A stretch of DNA of 64,000 nt from Pinus tabuliformis (GCA_031772625.1 CM062814.1:822810757-822874756), one strand, 5' to 3'. Positions 34,420 through 48,008 are shown, counted from the first letter of the stretch. Made by a program: numbers and translations. Notes: generated by a model not told the origin, from the letters alone.

Positions 34420-36746
34420 AGTTGTGGCCACCAACAACCCCCCTCCTTATTTAATATTAGCAATAACACTAGGTAAGTGGGGACCCTTAGGAAAATTTTG
34501 AAAAATCAATTAAGGCTCATGTATTTCACTCCTTAAGAAAACATCGCATCACGCAAAGAATGATAGGACATTTCCTTATGAGTAAAAATGATAAACCGCA
34601 AGATTGCGACGTGAACTCCATCGCATCGCATGCATTAAGAAAACATTCACATTGAAAAACCTTAAAAAATCACCGATATGCGATATCGCCATATCGCATA
34701 TCGCAAAGTTGCATGAAAAGCACATAACGATTTAACGATTACAGCGATCTGCGATTTCACGATACTACGATCCGCGATTTTGCGATAACGCGATCAAACG
34801 ACCTTGCGATAACACAACACAATGAAATTGCGATAATTCGATATGCTGCGATGTTGCGAATCGCAGGAACAGTCCATCGCAAATTTTCCCTGGCTCAATA
34901 TTCAAGAGAAGTTTTCCATGAACCAAGAACTGGACACGCGTTTTAATGATAATTAATGAATTATACGGTAGTTGTTAATGAATGATGGTTTTGTGTTGTT
35001 CGAAGAGTCAGGTTACATCAGATGGCATGTTTTTGTACATCCGTAGAATTTAAAAGCTTTCCTGTCAATTTTTATTGTCATTACTCTCTCCTCATTTGTG
35101 TACTGCAGGAACGAAAAACGGAAGTTATGCAAAGCAATGTGCAGGAAGCTATGAGGGAAAAAGAGTAACGCTCCAATGTTCAAAGACAGAAAAAAGATGC
35201 CCTCATAAACGGATGCCGCGTGCAATAGAGCCGCAGATTCACAGAACGCTGCGGAGCCATCCATTACAGATCTTTCATTCACAGCCATAGTTGAATAAGT
35301 AATTGAACAATGCTGATATCAACAGGCGGTTTAACGCTTAAGGTCAGAAGCTCACGAAAGCAGTATTTTTACAAATTTTGAAGCTTATACCCGGTGAAGG
35401 AAAAGGCGCTAAAGGCGAAAAACGCATCAGAGAGGCCCGGATCAAAGAACGGAGGCAGTTTCTGATGTGCGATTAGCGCTAATCGCGCATCGCTGAGAAA
35501 ATTGCTCAAAAAGCAAAGCCTCTAACTGCTCAGTCACTTGTAAGCCCGGAAAACGCAAGAAAGCAATGGTAAAGAACAAACTGGAAACATAAAGCTAAAA
35601 GAAAAGGCAGAAGCAATTTGAGGGTTAACCAAGTTGAACTTGGATTATTACTGGGCATAGACAGTAAATCCACATAGCCAGAGGATGACTCTCAAGTATA
35701 TCATCGATTTTGCTGAAAAGATGGTGCCAACTCTTACCATTTCTGTTTGCTTAGCTCAACCAAAAGCAGAAGACAGTCAACCGACTCTACCCAGGCAAAT
35801 ACTAAATGCTTGCAACATTAAGGAGCAAATGCAGAAATAGTTAGAATTTAGATTTAATTTTTAAAAATAGTTTTGCTTAGAAAAAGGGCGGTCATTTAAA
35901 CCGTATCCTGAATATGTGTAATTAAGTTATTTAGTTAGTAGTATTTAAACCCTTCTCATGCATTTAGAGAAGGGTCCATAAATTGATCAAAAACTTGTCC
36001 TCAGAACATGCACTTTTGCACCCTCAGAGGAGGTTTTGGTGAATGAATGGATTAAGATTTGTTGATGTTTGCATTTGATATCTGCTACTGATGTTGCACT
36101 TCTGTACTCTTAGTGGATGTTAGAGCAAGGAGAGATAAATCATTGTCGCTTGAAGCTTATGAGTAGGACTAGTCATAAATGGTACTTTTATCTCTTGACC
36201 ATTTCTGCTTATATGTTAAAGTGATATACAGTTTTTAGTTGTTTATGTATTATTGCATGAATGCTTGAGTTATCATTTGGCACTTTTGTACGGTGATAGC
36301 TCTTTATTTATGCCTAATGCATGAATAGCTCATTATGCGATATGTTTTTCACAACTATTTCCTCTAACTTTTTATGCGAAGTGGTTCATCTCTATTGATT
36401 TTCTTTCTTATAATCGTTGAATGATCTTTATTACCAGTTGTTATTTGAAATCTCTTTAGATCGCATAATAGAAGAATTACATCCCGGGTTAGTATAGATT
36501 TAGATGTGTTGTTTATTAGATTACAATAGCATAGAATTAGATTAAAGTTTGAATTAGAATATCTTAAATAGGAACTGTTAGATCAGCAACATCAAATTCT
36601 ACACACACACACACTCATAGATTGGGAAACTGGTCCCATTATCCCCAGTCGGACCCGCTATACCAAACGGATAAGGAGCTGCCAACCAAGGTCCGGACCG
36701 GGCGGGTATCCCCCTTGTTGTCAACCCGATTTTCGGGGCTTCAACA
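34420..36746 (+). repeat. 5' LTR of the Tat element
   Basis: 2327 bp. It contains a GCGAT/ATCGC-rich tract (34560-34880) with a perfect 13-bp-arm hairpin at 34674-34703, a TATTTAAA at 35942-35949 that could be the TATA box, and a (CA)n run at 36601-36614. Small open frames inside it occur in both LTRs and are not treated as genes. Confidence 0.92.
34674..34703. repeat. perfect hairpin in the GCGAT-rich tract
   Basis: CGATATGCGATAT, four-base loop CGCC, then ATATCGCATATCG. The identical hairpin is at 44103-44132 in the other LTR although the surrounding bases differ often. Confidence 0.85.
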
Positions 36747-36750
36747 TATT

Positions 36751-36767
36751 TGGCGCTATAAGGAGGG
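36751..36767 (+). other. putative primer-binding site of the Tat element
   Basis: TGGCGCTATAAGGAGGG lies four bases after the LTR end. It resembles TGGCGC-type primer sites of plant Gypsy elements. I cannot name the tRNA with confidence. Confidence 0.55.
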
Positions 36768-36779
36768 TTTGAACTATGA

Positions 36780-38546
36780 ATGGCAAGTAAATCTAAATCT
36801 GAATACCATTCTAAGAGTAAATCGCCCTCATCATCTCCCCCGACTTCTCCATTACACTTAAATCCAGAGTTAGAAGTCGCTCGAGTATCAACCACTGCTA
36901 CACACCCTGATATTTCATAGCAATCTACCATTGAACTTCCTGAAGTCGAATCTCTGATTCACAAACTTCAGCAATTTTCCATTTCTCCTCAAAGGTCTGA
37001 TAAATCTCAAGGCAGCGTGACTTCGCAGTACAATCCTGCTCATCCCCTGACCAGGCTAAAGAGTGAAAATTTTGGCGTTCAGCCAACTGAATTACCTCTT
37101 CCCACCAGGAAAAGAGCGAGGAAATCACCTAAAGAGTCCGACAGCGAGACTCTTTCATCAACATCGTCCATCTCAACTTCTTCACCGCAAAGTCAACCAT
37201 CCACTCCACCACTCCAAATCATCGTCCATCCGTCCACGAGAACCCCCACAACCCCTCTTCAATCATTTACAATCGTAGTATCCTCATCCTCCCAGCCGCA
37301 AGGGTCATCTTCTGCACTTTCCTCTGTTAGCAGTTCAACAATGGCCCAGTCTCCATGGAATAACCCTGGGGCAGTCTTAATGCTTGCACCCTTGAGTCAA
37401 ATACTGGCCCATCCTGAGAAATGGCTGCCTAAATTTAATTCCGAGGCAGGCATGCTAGTAGAAGAGCACATAAACAACTTCATGCTATCCATTAATCTCA
37501 ATGGGGTTACTAATGAAGATGTTGTTGTTCGGCTTTTTCCTTATACACTGCAGGGAACAGCCGGGTCATGGTATTTTTCATTACCCTCCAGATCCATCAC
37601 AAGTTGGGACATCTTCCAGGAGCAATTCCTGACCAAGTTTGGTGATGACAGGTCTACGGCAACGTTAATCAATGACCTATCTAATCTTAAAGCCGAAACT
37701 AGAGAGCCTATTAAGGATTTCAATTTACGTTTCAACAAAATTCCTACGGCTTCCCAGCCCAGCGAAGAAGTACGATGTGAATGGTATATCACCGCTCTAC
37801 CATCGAACATAGCAATCTTTGTGGACAGGGCCAATAAAACAACCTTAGCCGAGAACATGAAAGAAGCAATAGCAATAGAGAAATGAATAATAGCCTTGGA
37901 AAAGAAATTTGCGATAGAGGAGCGTAAATCCAAAAAAGTCACCTTCAAGGAAGACTCCAAGAAGAAACAAGCAAAAGATCCATTTGATTTGGAAGGATTG
38001 CAGAAAGTTCTAAAGACCATGTCCAATGAGATGGTCGACATAAAAAAGCAAGTAGCAGAAAATTCTTCAAAAAAGCCCTACAGAGCTTTTAAAATAGGTC
38101 CTTCAATGGATTCAAAGCCACCTAATGCCATTTCAAATGTTGAATCTGAAGAAGAGGAAGAGGAAATTGCCACTGAAGGGCAGACTAATGACGAAGAAGT
38201 TGTGGAATTACAAGGAATGTGGGATTTCATCCTCCCACAAGAAGAAGATCAAGAAGTATTTCCGGTTAGCACACGAAGCAAAAATCAGCTTGATCCTCCC
38301 CAAACTACCCCTAAGCAGAAGAGCGCAAGCTCTGCAATAAAGGATAAAGTTGCAACAAAGAAAATGACGTCTAAAGCAACTCAAACCAGCCCAGTCCAAA
38401 CAGATGAAACAACTCCATCTAAAACACTGATAGTGTCGGATGAAATGGAGTACAATATTATTGAAGACATGAAAAAGACTAGGGCCAACATCACCATTTA
38501 CGAACTGAGCAAGTTGAAGCATCAACAGAAGATAATGATGAAATAA
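36780..38546 (+). pseudogene. Tat Gag
   Basis: The ATG at 36780 is the first after the primer site and opens a Ser/Pro-rich N-terminus. A Retrotrans_gag domain lies at about 37380-37760 (LPKFNSEAGMLVEEHINNF, TLQGTAGSWYFSL, SWDIFQEQFL). A basic and acidic spacer without a CCHC knuckle follows. In-frame stops are TAG at 36918, TGA at 37884 and TAA at 38544, with no frameshift, and the same frame continues into pol. The frame may once have been a single Gag-Pol polyprotein. Confidence 0.85.
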
Positions 38547-38555
38547 TTACATGCC

Positions 38556-41500
38556 GTGCCAGTTGCACCTTCGCTTGCCGCTGTACTTTCTCAAGCTTCC
38601 CATAACATGGGAAGACCTCCAACTAACGCAATCAATAAGATTGATCCAAATGACATCGCTCTAATTGGAGGAAGATCAAGATCTCACACTCCCCCGTTTC
38701 TCCTTACTTATGAAATCTTTAATAAAAATGTGCACAATTGTTTGGTAGATTCTGGTGCTTCATCGAATATTTTACCCAAATCCATATGTGCCAAGTTAAA
38801 TGTTCAACCACAGAAATCCGCAGTGCGCATAGTTCAGCTAGATCGATCTCAAGTCGAAGTGATTGGCGAACTAAATCAAGTAACCATAAGGTTGTCATCC
38901 AACCCGAAGGTATGTCAGGTTATTGACATTCTAGTTGCTGATATCCCAGAATTCTATGGCTTAATTCTTAGCAGGGATTGGTCAGAAAAACTTCATGGAT
39001 ACTTCGCAACCGACTGGTCGCACATGTGGCTGCCCTACAACGGTAAACCCAATCAAATAAAAGTTGAACGAGAGTTACATCAGAAGTACATAGTAACGGA
39101 GTTAGAGGGAGAAAATGAACCAGTAGCGTATAACAACAGCATTATTGGCAATTACTCGGTAGATTCTTTCCTCAACAATTTCAATGCTCATGCGTCACCC
39201 TATTTAGAACACTCTGTTTTGTCCCAAGTCGAAATTTTTTCTCGAACTGATAGTTCGAAATGTATCAATTTTTTAGATAAACCTGTAAATAAATCTTTGT
39301 TTTGGAAATTATTTTTTGATGGTTCTAGATCTAACGAAGGAGAAGGAGCAGGATGCGTTCTGATTAGTCCAGAAGGAGATAAAATCATGCTCACATGTAG
39401 ACTCGAATTCGATTGCACAAACAATACAGCGGAATATGAGGCTTTGGTCCAAGGCATGTACAAAGAAATCGGGTTAAATGTAAAGTATCTTCAAGTGTTT
39501 GGAGACTCTGAGATTGTGGTTAAACAGGTACGTAACACTATACATTGCTTATCAGGTCATTTAAAACATTATCAATCCTTAGTACAAGATCTGACTGAGC
39601 ATTTCATAGCGTTTAATATTTCTTCAATCCCCAGACTCCAAAACGCAAGTGCAGACCTTTTGGCTAACGTAGCTTCTAAGCTTATTCCTTCCGAAGATTT
39701 TAGTCCAGATAGATTCTCAATAGAATTAATCTTTAGACCATCCATTCCTGACAACATCACAAATTGGAGAGTATTCAATGACGATCCTGATATTGTAAAT
39801 TTCCTCACATCTGAAGGATCCTACTCCAATCAAATAATTGACGAAGACCAGCACGATCGACAATTGCAACAAAATAGCACTAACAATGTTATACCTAAGT
39901 TGGTGGTCAAGTTAGAAGACTTGTACGATTTGAAAGATCGGTTTAAGAGGTCTACCAATTCAAAACTCCAAAGTTCAACCTTGAACTACGAATTAGTAAA
40001 CCTAGGAACCGATGCTAAACCACAAAACATTAATCTAGGCCTCGGCCTAGCCCCTGAAGAGAAACTTGCGTATATTCGTCTTTTGAGACAATATAAAAAT
40101 GTTTTTGCCTGGAATTATGATGAGATGAAAACATACGACACTTCTATCAGCCAACATACTATTCCCATGATCGATAATGAAAAACCTATCCAACGAAAGC
40201 TGAGAAAGATCCACCCCAATTTAGAAAATCAGATAAAAACTGAGCTCAATAAGTTATTGAAAGCCAGAATAATCTTTCCCGTCAGACATTCCAAATGGGT
40301 CTCCAATATGGTACCTGTTAGAAAGAAAAACGAAGATATTAGAATTTTCATTGACTTTCGAAACCTTAACAAAGCCTGTCAAAAAGATAATTTTCCTCTA
40401 CCACCTAGGGAACAGATACTGCAGGTAGTGGCGGGCTCAGAATTAATGTCTTTCTTGGATGGATTTTCAGGATACAATCAAGTGTTGGTACATCCTGATG
40501 ATCAATTGAAAACCCCATTCAGAACTAAATGGGGCACATACGCATATCGAAAGATGCCATTTGGTTTGATTAATGCTGGTGCCACATTTCAGAAAGCCAT
40601 GGACATCGCATTCAAAGGTTTAGTCAATAAATCTGTAGTAATTTATTTTGATGATATAACAGTGTACTCGAAGAAACGAAGCGACCATCTCAAAGACCTC
40701 AAACAAATCTTTCAACGGTGTTTAAGGTATGGAATTTCACTTAATCCAAAGAAATCTTTTTTCGCGCTAAGTGAAAGGAAACTTCTAGGATTCATAGTGT
40801 CAAAATCTGGTATTCACATTGATCCTGACAGAATCAAAGAAATTTCTGAAATATCCCTACCTCATAACAAAAAAGCCATGCAATCTTTCCTTGGTCAAAT
40901 CAAGTTTGTAAAGAGATTCGTTCCAGATTTTTCACGAATCGTGTCTCCTTTGCAAACCATGATTAAAAAGAATTCAAATTTTAAATGGGGCCAAGATGAA
41001 CATAAAGCATTCAACCTGATCAAACAAGCTATTATTAATGCTCCATCTTTAGCAACTCCGAATTTTTCAGAGCCTTTTATTTTATACACTTTTGCCTCAG
41101 ATAAGTCATATGCTGCGATATTAACCCAAGCAAATCAAGAAAAAGCGGAAGCTCTAATTGCATTTTTTAGTTCAAATTTACAAGGTGCTAAACTAAATTA
41201 TTCAGACGTGCAGAAACAGGCTTATGCTGTTTTCAAAGCAGTCAAATACTTCAGACCTTTCTTACTTAAAACCCATACTAAGATTATAGTACCCTTTCCA
41301 ACGGTAAGGAATCTTCTAGTGCAGAACGATGTGGGTGAGAAAAGGGCCAATTGGGTTACTGCCTTACAGGAATATGACATTAAGATTAAACCAACAAACA
41401 TTGTAAGAGGTCAAGGCTTCTGCAAAATGTTGGCTGGAGCAGCGCAAATTTCTGAAAATCCATCTGAAGAGGTACAAATGTGCGAGGTAAGCCTAAACGA

Positions 41501-41780
41501 TGCAGAATCATTATACGCTGATATCATTTATTATCTTAAGAATGGGTATGCTCCTTCACACCTCGATCATACTAAGAAAAGAGCTCTAAGGTTGAAAGCC
41601 AAACAATATCAGCTCATGAATGATATTCTTTTTAGAAAAAATTATGATTCTGTTCTTCTTAGGTGTCTTGAGAAAGCTGAAGCTGAAAAAGTTTTGCAGG
41701 AACTCCATGACGGGCCGGCAGGCGGACACTATGCTGGAGATGCTACTGCACATAAAATCTTACGCGCAGGATATTACTAG
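38556..41780 (+). pseudogene. Tat protease, archaeal-type RNase H, RT and native RNase H
   Basis: One uninterrupted frame of 1074 codons. Protease: NCLVDSGASSN, Asp near 38748. An archaeal-type RNase H (about 39300-39690) comes next, with all acidic positions: FFDGS, NNTAEYEAL, FGDSE and NASADLLA. RT follows (about 40150-40830) with MSFLDGFSGYNQV and IYFDDITVYS. The native Gypsy RNase H (about 41090-41440) keeps FASDKS but has YSDVQKQAYAV where Glu is expected, so it is probably inactive. The frame then enters the integrase zinc region and stops at TAG 41778, where GYYWP is usual. The position of the extra RNase H, before RT, is unusual. Confidence 0.92.
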
Positions 41781-42767
41781 CCCACGCTGTTTAAAGACTC
41801 GCACAGTTACGTGAGGAGATGTCAAGTCTGCCAAACTACTGCTGGAAGACAAAAGAAGCCGTCCTTGCCACTACAGTCGGTAAACATCGAGCAACCTTTC
41901 AGTCAGTGGGGCTTGGACATAATAGGTGAGATTGTTCCTCACTCTTCTAAGCAGCATAGATACATCCTCACGGCAACAGATTATTTTACTAAGTGGGTAG
42001 AAGCAGTTCCGCTCAAGACGGCTAATTTTGAAAATATCATTGAGTTCATAGATCAATTTATAATCACCAGGTTTGGATTGCCATCCACTTTAATGTTTGA
42101 TAATGCATCATACTTTTCTGGAAATGCAATGACTGAATTCGCACTTAAAAGAGGATTCAAACTTAAATATTCGGCCAATTACTACCCACAAGGTAATGGG
42201 CTAGCTGAGTCGACAAATAAAAACCTAATCAGGATTATTAAAAGAACAGTTGACCAAAATCATAAAAATTGGCACAAGGCTTTGATATATGCTTTATGGG
42301 CAGATCGGATAATGCAAAAAGCTTCTATCGGCACTTCTCCCTTTAATTTAGTCTATGGGAAAGAAGTGGTTCTTCCGACTCACTTAGCAATTCCCTCTTT
42401 GTCTTTAGTATAATACATTGATGAAGTACCCACTTCCTCCTTACAGCTAAGACAAATGGAAATAATCAAATTAGAAGAACAACGAGAATAGGCTAGGAAA
42501 ACGCATGCTCATCATCAAGCACTAGTGAAATCCTCTTTTGATTCAAACATAATGACCAGAAAAGATTTTCAGATGGGAGATTTAGTTTTAAAGTGGGACA
42601 AGGCTCATGAAGAAAAGGGAAAACATACAAAATTTCAAAGAATGTGGCTTGGTCCTTTTCAGATTGTAGAAGTCATAGGTCCATCAACGTTTGTGTTACA
42701 GGATTTAGCAGGTAAGAAGGATCCTTTGCCTGTTAATGGACAAATTCTCAAGAAATACTTTCCATAG
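41781..42767 (+). pseudogene. Tat integrase
   Basis: This continues the pol frame after the TAG at 41778. Zinc-region cysteines lie in RRCQVCQ. The catalytic core has WGLDIIGEI, MFDNASYFSG and YYPQGNGLAES, so D, D and E are all kept. The C-terminal part has FQMGDLVLKWDKAHEEKGK and WLGPFQIVEV, a GPF/I-type end, with no chromodomain. Two further in-frame stops, TAA at 42411 and TAG at 42489, separate core and C-terminus. Confidence 0.88.
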
Positions 42768-43848
42768 AAGATTATTCTTCTATTTTTTGTAGAATAGTTG
42801 TTTTTTCCTTTTTCATAATAAAACCAGTTGTGAGTGGTTACATTAGGCATTTACGAAAAAGACACCAATTCTCTTTCAGATTTTGAACTTTTCGCTTGTG
42901 TAAATAGCAAATCTTTTGGAAAACTGATCTTTATTATTGATAGATACAGTTAAAAAACTTTAGCCTATATATGATACTAGTTTCAAATTCAAAAATTTTG
43001 ATGAAAGCAACCTTTAGTGAAGAAATTGTTTTATCTCAGTACAATGAAAGGTATCAATAACAAAATAAAGATTCTTTGTAGAACAGATGTTTCCAAAAAC
43101 TCTGTTATTGTCGTCTAGAGCTATCTTAAGGAAACAATGACTTCCTCCCTGCTAAGGAAATCACAACTTTTAGAGGAACGATCCAAGGATACACTTTACC
43201 TTGAAGAATGAGAGGTCTCATCACGAGCCGGCTTATCATTATCACAGATATTATAACTTGCTGACTTTGCCAATACTGTACACCACAACAGGGCAATGAC
43301 TCAAGATTGTTGCAATCAAAAGACAAGGGGTCTCATCGCGAGCTAGCTTGTTCAGCAAAGTTATAAATCAAGTGAATGACTGTGTCATAATTTGGCTACC
43401 AAACTAAGACATTGTTTTTTAAGAGTAAAAAGAAAATCAAAGCAATAAGTGTGGATATGGATTTTTTCTTTGAAAGTTGTAGGCTGCCTTAAGTAGGATA
43501 CAGGATCATTGTTGGGTAACAGGTAACCCTGTCGAGGCTATAAACACCTGCTGGCAGCAGAGGCTCTACCTACGACAAATGAGCATATTTAAAACTGGTT
43601 TACAGAGGAGACTTTGTTTTATCTTTACAGGACCAAGTAATGACTGATGTAAATACAAGGACTAGCCTGAGGAAGCAAATAATTAAAATGGAAAATGGTT
43701 GAAACAAAATATCATTGATAGTTTAGAGCATAATGTACTTTATCTTTCCATAATAAAGTTTAATTTTCTAAAAAAAATTCTGTTTTGGAAGTTTAGAAAA
43801 TTCAATAGAAAAGCAGAGATAACTGGTTCTTCCAAGTGAATCGCCAAT
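42768..43848 (+). other. 3' untranslated region of the Tat element
   Basis: About 1.1 kb without coding potential. A 21-bp motif, GGTCTCATCRCGAGCYRGCTT (R and Y mark differences), occurs at about 43213 and 43329. Confidence 0.6.
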
Positions 43849-46169
43849 TGTTGTGGCCACCAACAACCCCCCTCCTTATTTAGTATTAGCAATAACACTA
43901 GGTAAGTGGGGACCCTTAGGAAAAATTTGAAAAATCAATTAAGGCTCATGTATTTCACTCCTTAAGAAAACATCGCATCGCGCAAGGAATGATAGGACAT
44001 TTCCTTATGAGTAAAAATGATAAACCGCGAGATTGCAACGCGAACTCCATCGCATTGCATGCATTAAGAAAACGCTCACATTGAAAAACCTTTAAAAATC
44101 GCCGATATGCGATATCGCCATATCGCATATCGCAAAGTTGCATGAAAAGCACATAACGATTTAACGATTACAGCGATCTGCGATTTTGCGATACTGCGAT
44201 CCACGATTTTGCGATAACGCGATCAAACGACCTTGCGATAACACAGCACAATGAAATTGCGATAATTCGATGCTACGATGTTGCGAATCGCAGGAACAGT
44301 CCATCGCAAATTTTCCCTCGCTCAATATTCAAGAGAAGTTTTCCATGAACCAAGAACTGGACACACGTTTTAATGATAATTAATGAATTATACGCCAGTT
44401 GTTAATGAATGATGGTTTTGTGTTGTTCGAAGAGCCAGGTTACGTCAGATGACATGTTTTTGTACATTCGTAGAATTTAAAAGCTTTCCTGTCAATTTTT
44501 ATTGTCATTACTCTATCCTCATTTGTGTACTGTAGGAATGAAAAACGGAAGTTATGCAAAGCAATGTGCAGGAAGCTATGAGGGAAAAAGAGTAATGCTC
44601 CAATGTTCAAAGACAGAAAAAAGATGCCCTCATAAACGGATGCCGCGTGCAACAGAGCCGCAGATTCACAGAACGCTGCGGAGCCATCCATTACAGATCT
44701 TTCATTCACAGCCATAGTTGAATAAGTAATTGAACAATGCTGATATCAACAGGCGGTTTAATGCTCAAGGTCAGAAGCTCACGAAAGCAATATTTTTACA
44801 AATTTTGAAGCTTATACCCGGTGAAGGAAAAGGCGCTAAAGGCGAAAAACGCATCAGAGAGGCCCGGATCAAAGAACGGAGGCAGTTTCCGAGGCGCTTA
44901 GCGCTAATCGCGCATCGCTGAGAAAATTGCTCAAAAAGCAAAGCCTCTAACTGCTCAGTCACTTGTAAGCCCGGAAAACGCAAGAAAGCAATGGTAAAGA
45001 ACAAACTGGAAACATAAAGCTGAAAGAAAAGGCAGAAGCAATTCGAGGGTTAACCAAGTTGAACTTGGATTATTACTGGGCATACACAGTAAATCCACAT
45101 AGCCAGAGGATGACTCTCGAGTATATCATCGATTTTGCTGAAAAGATGGTGCCAGCTCTTACCATTTCTGTTTGCTTAGCTCAACCAAAAGCGGAAGACA
45201 GTCAGCCGACTCTACCCAGGAAAATACTGAATGCTTGCATCATTAAGGAGCAAACACAGAAATAGTTAGAATTTAGATTTAATTTTTAAAAATAGTTTTG
45301 CTTAGAAAAAGGGCGGTCATTTAAACCGTATCCTGAATCTGTGTAATTAAGTTATTTAGTTAGTAGTATTTAAACCCTTCTCATGCATTTAGAGAAGGGT
45401 CCAGAAATTTATCAAAAACTTGTCCTCAGAACATGCACTTTTGCACCCTCAGAGGAGGTTTTGGTGAATGAATGGATCAAGATTTGTTGATGTTTGCATT
45501 TGATATCTTCTACTGATGTTGCACTTTTGTACTCTTAGTGGATGTTAGAGCAAGGAGATATAAATCATTGTCGCTTGAAGCTTATGAGTAGGACTAGTCA
45601 TAAATGGTACTTTTATCTCTTGACCATTTCTGCTTATATGTTAAAGTGATATACAATTTTTAGTTGTTTATGTATTATTGCATGAATGCTTGAGTTATCA
45701 TTTGGCACTTTTGTACGGTGATAGCTATTTATTTATGCCTAATGCATGAATAGCTCATTATGCGATATGTTTTTCACAACTATTTCGTCTAACTTTTTAT
45801 GCGAAGAAGTTCATCTCTATTGATTTCCTTTCTTATAATCGCTGAATGATCTTTATTACCAGTTGTTATTTGAAATCTCTTTAGATCGCATAATAGAAGA
45901 ATTACATCCCGGGTTAGTATAGATTTAGATGTGTTGTTTATTAGATTACAATAGCATAGAATTAGATTAAAGTTTGAATTAGAATATCTTAAATAGGAAC
46001 TGTTAGATCAGCAACATCAAATTCTACACACACACACTCATAGATTGGGAAACTGGTCCCATTATCCCCAGTCGGACCCGCTATACCAAACGGATAAGGA
46101 GCTACCAACCAAGGTCCGGACCGGGAGGGTATCCCCCTTGTTGTCGACCCGATTTTCGGGGCTTCAACA
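43849..46169 (+). repeat. 3' LTR of the Tat element
   Basis: 2321 bp, collinear with 34420-36746. In the first 470 bp I count about 18 mismatches, most of them C/T or G/A, many at CpG. Hairpin 44103-44132 is unchanged. Possible TATA at 45367-45374. Confidence 0.92.
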
Positions 46170-46174
46170 GGTTC

Positions 46175-48003
46175 ATGGCATTAGTCCTAATAAGGCACTT
46201 TTCACCATGAGACGAGCTAGATTTTGAATGTGTGAGATCAATCAAGGTGAAACCAACCAAATTAGCTCTAAGCTCTAGTTGAATTCGAGCCTCTTCCTAG
46301 CCCTGGCAACTTTCCTTAAAGGGCAAAAAAAGATAGACAAGGAGAAAAAAAGGTATTTTTTTTAATGAGAATTAATCATCACTAGGAGCCAATGCCTTGC
46401 CCTCCTTGGGTGATGGAAGCTTATGGGCTAAACCTTAGAGATATCAAATTCATGGATGGAGTAAGGGATAAAACCCTAGTTTTCACTTCCAAACGCTAGC
46501 TATATTTTTATTAGGGGAGAAATTAACTAGAAGAAAAATTCTTTATGAGATCTTTTACAGATTTCAAGGAAAATATATTAAACATGCAATGATTCACCAA
46601 GAGTTTCAAATAAAAAAATGGATTTAGACAAGCAGAAAATCCCAACAATATTTCATTACATGTAAAACCATAAAAGATATGCAATAAATACTCATAAATT
46701 CTCCAAGAAAATGCCTTCTTTCAATCCCAAAAAGATGTCTCCAATGTAAAAACTAGTCTTCAATTGCAATAAGGCTAAGTCAAGGTCTTCTAAAGCGGCT
46801 AAAATCCAAAAGAATGATGGTGAAAAAGTGAATGGAGTGATCCCCTTTTTACAAGAAGTCTACCACTTCCAATAATTCAACTAAAAGCCCCTAAACAATT
46901 TTAATTTTGAGTAGACACAACGTAAATGGGTTACAATCCAACCTAATAGGTCAATGATATAAAATATTCCAATATTTTCCCACATGTCTGAGCCATAAGG
47001 CTTCTCTAACCATTATGTCATGCCCTTTTAGGGCTCAAAATGCTCCAAAAGTGCAATGAAAAGGATGGATGTGTCTCTAAGCATCATGATCAACTTCAAC
47101 TTGATGAAGCGTCCCCAAATCAAGCCTTTAAGCATCTCCATGTGTCCAAAAGCTAGCTTTCAGCGCCCTACGTCATCTCCATGGGTGCCATCTAGACAAT
47201 GTGGTGCACTCTCTATCTATAGTGTTGGGGCTCCATTATCAACTACAAGCCATTTCTAATCATTTCGAAGATGATCATCATTATCTGAGCTTCCAATCAA
47301 GTCATTCCCATCAACAAGTGTCAAGGGGGTATGATGGGTATGATGGGTCCATTGGGTACATCATCAAGAATCCTCAATACTAAGAAAGATTAGTTTAGTG
47401 TTTTGGCATCTAAGGGTGTTATGGGGTGTCCATCAATTTCCAAGATCGTCAAAGTGCCCAATGTTATGTCATAGAAGGGAAAAACTGCATATGCAATGTC
47501 ATCACTCTCTCTAGAAGTGTAGTGTGGCATGGGCATCAAGTGGAGTAGAAGTGGAATAGTGTGCCCTCAAGGCCTCAGTTACTTTATACATAACCACTTA
47601 GGAAAACCATCTTAAAATCAAGTGAAAACAACTCTTCATTAGAGACAATAACCATAGATGCACCAAAGCAGACCATACTTAATTGTTAAGGGCATAATAA
47701 TACTGCAAAGTAGGATCACCTTCAAATATCTAACAAGTCTCATAAAAGTGTTCCCTACCTTTGTACACATGGTTAGGAAATCGACCCTATTAGGTGCTTC
47801 TAACCCTTAAGTGGAGGTCGAATTTCCAAGGCAACCCTTCAATCCATAGGTGTTAGTGAGAATAGGTGGCAACGAAGGGGAATGACTTCAACTTTAAGTG
47901 CCATGGTTAGGGGATTGTTGGTGCTCAAATTGTCCTAGTAACTGAGGACAGCCTGAGACCACATCATTGAGGATCCTAGATCCTCCCACTCTAGGTTACA
48001 AGG
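46175..48003. other. unassigned sequence
   Basis: No family recognised. CTCC/CCAA-rich stretches around 46980-47260 could be decayed LTR, but nothing in the window pairs with them. Confidence 0.4.
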
Positions 48004-48008
48004 GCTAT

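Larger units (their letters stand above)
34420..46169 (+). mobile_element. Tat-type Ty3/Gypsy retrotransposon
   Basis: An 11.7-kb element: 5' LTR 34420-36746, primer-binding-like TGGCGCTATAAGGAGGG at 36751-36767, gag from 36780, pol to 42767, about 1.1 kb of 3' untranslated sequence, 3' LTR 43849-46169. LTR ends are TGTTG/CAACA (the 5' copy has A at the first base). The flanks are GGTTA (34415-34419) and GGTTC (46170-46174), a 5-bp target duplication with one change. I see no clean polypurine tract before the 3' LTR. The presence of a second, archaeal-type RNase H places it in the Tat group. Confidence 0.92.

Noticed and set aside
35013-35290. Open frames on both strands inside the Tat LTR (also 44440-44717)
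   Set aside because: Present in both LTRs as part of the repeat, with no recognised domain and no supporting start or context.
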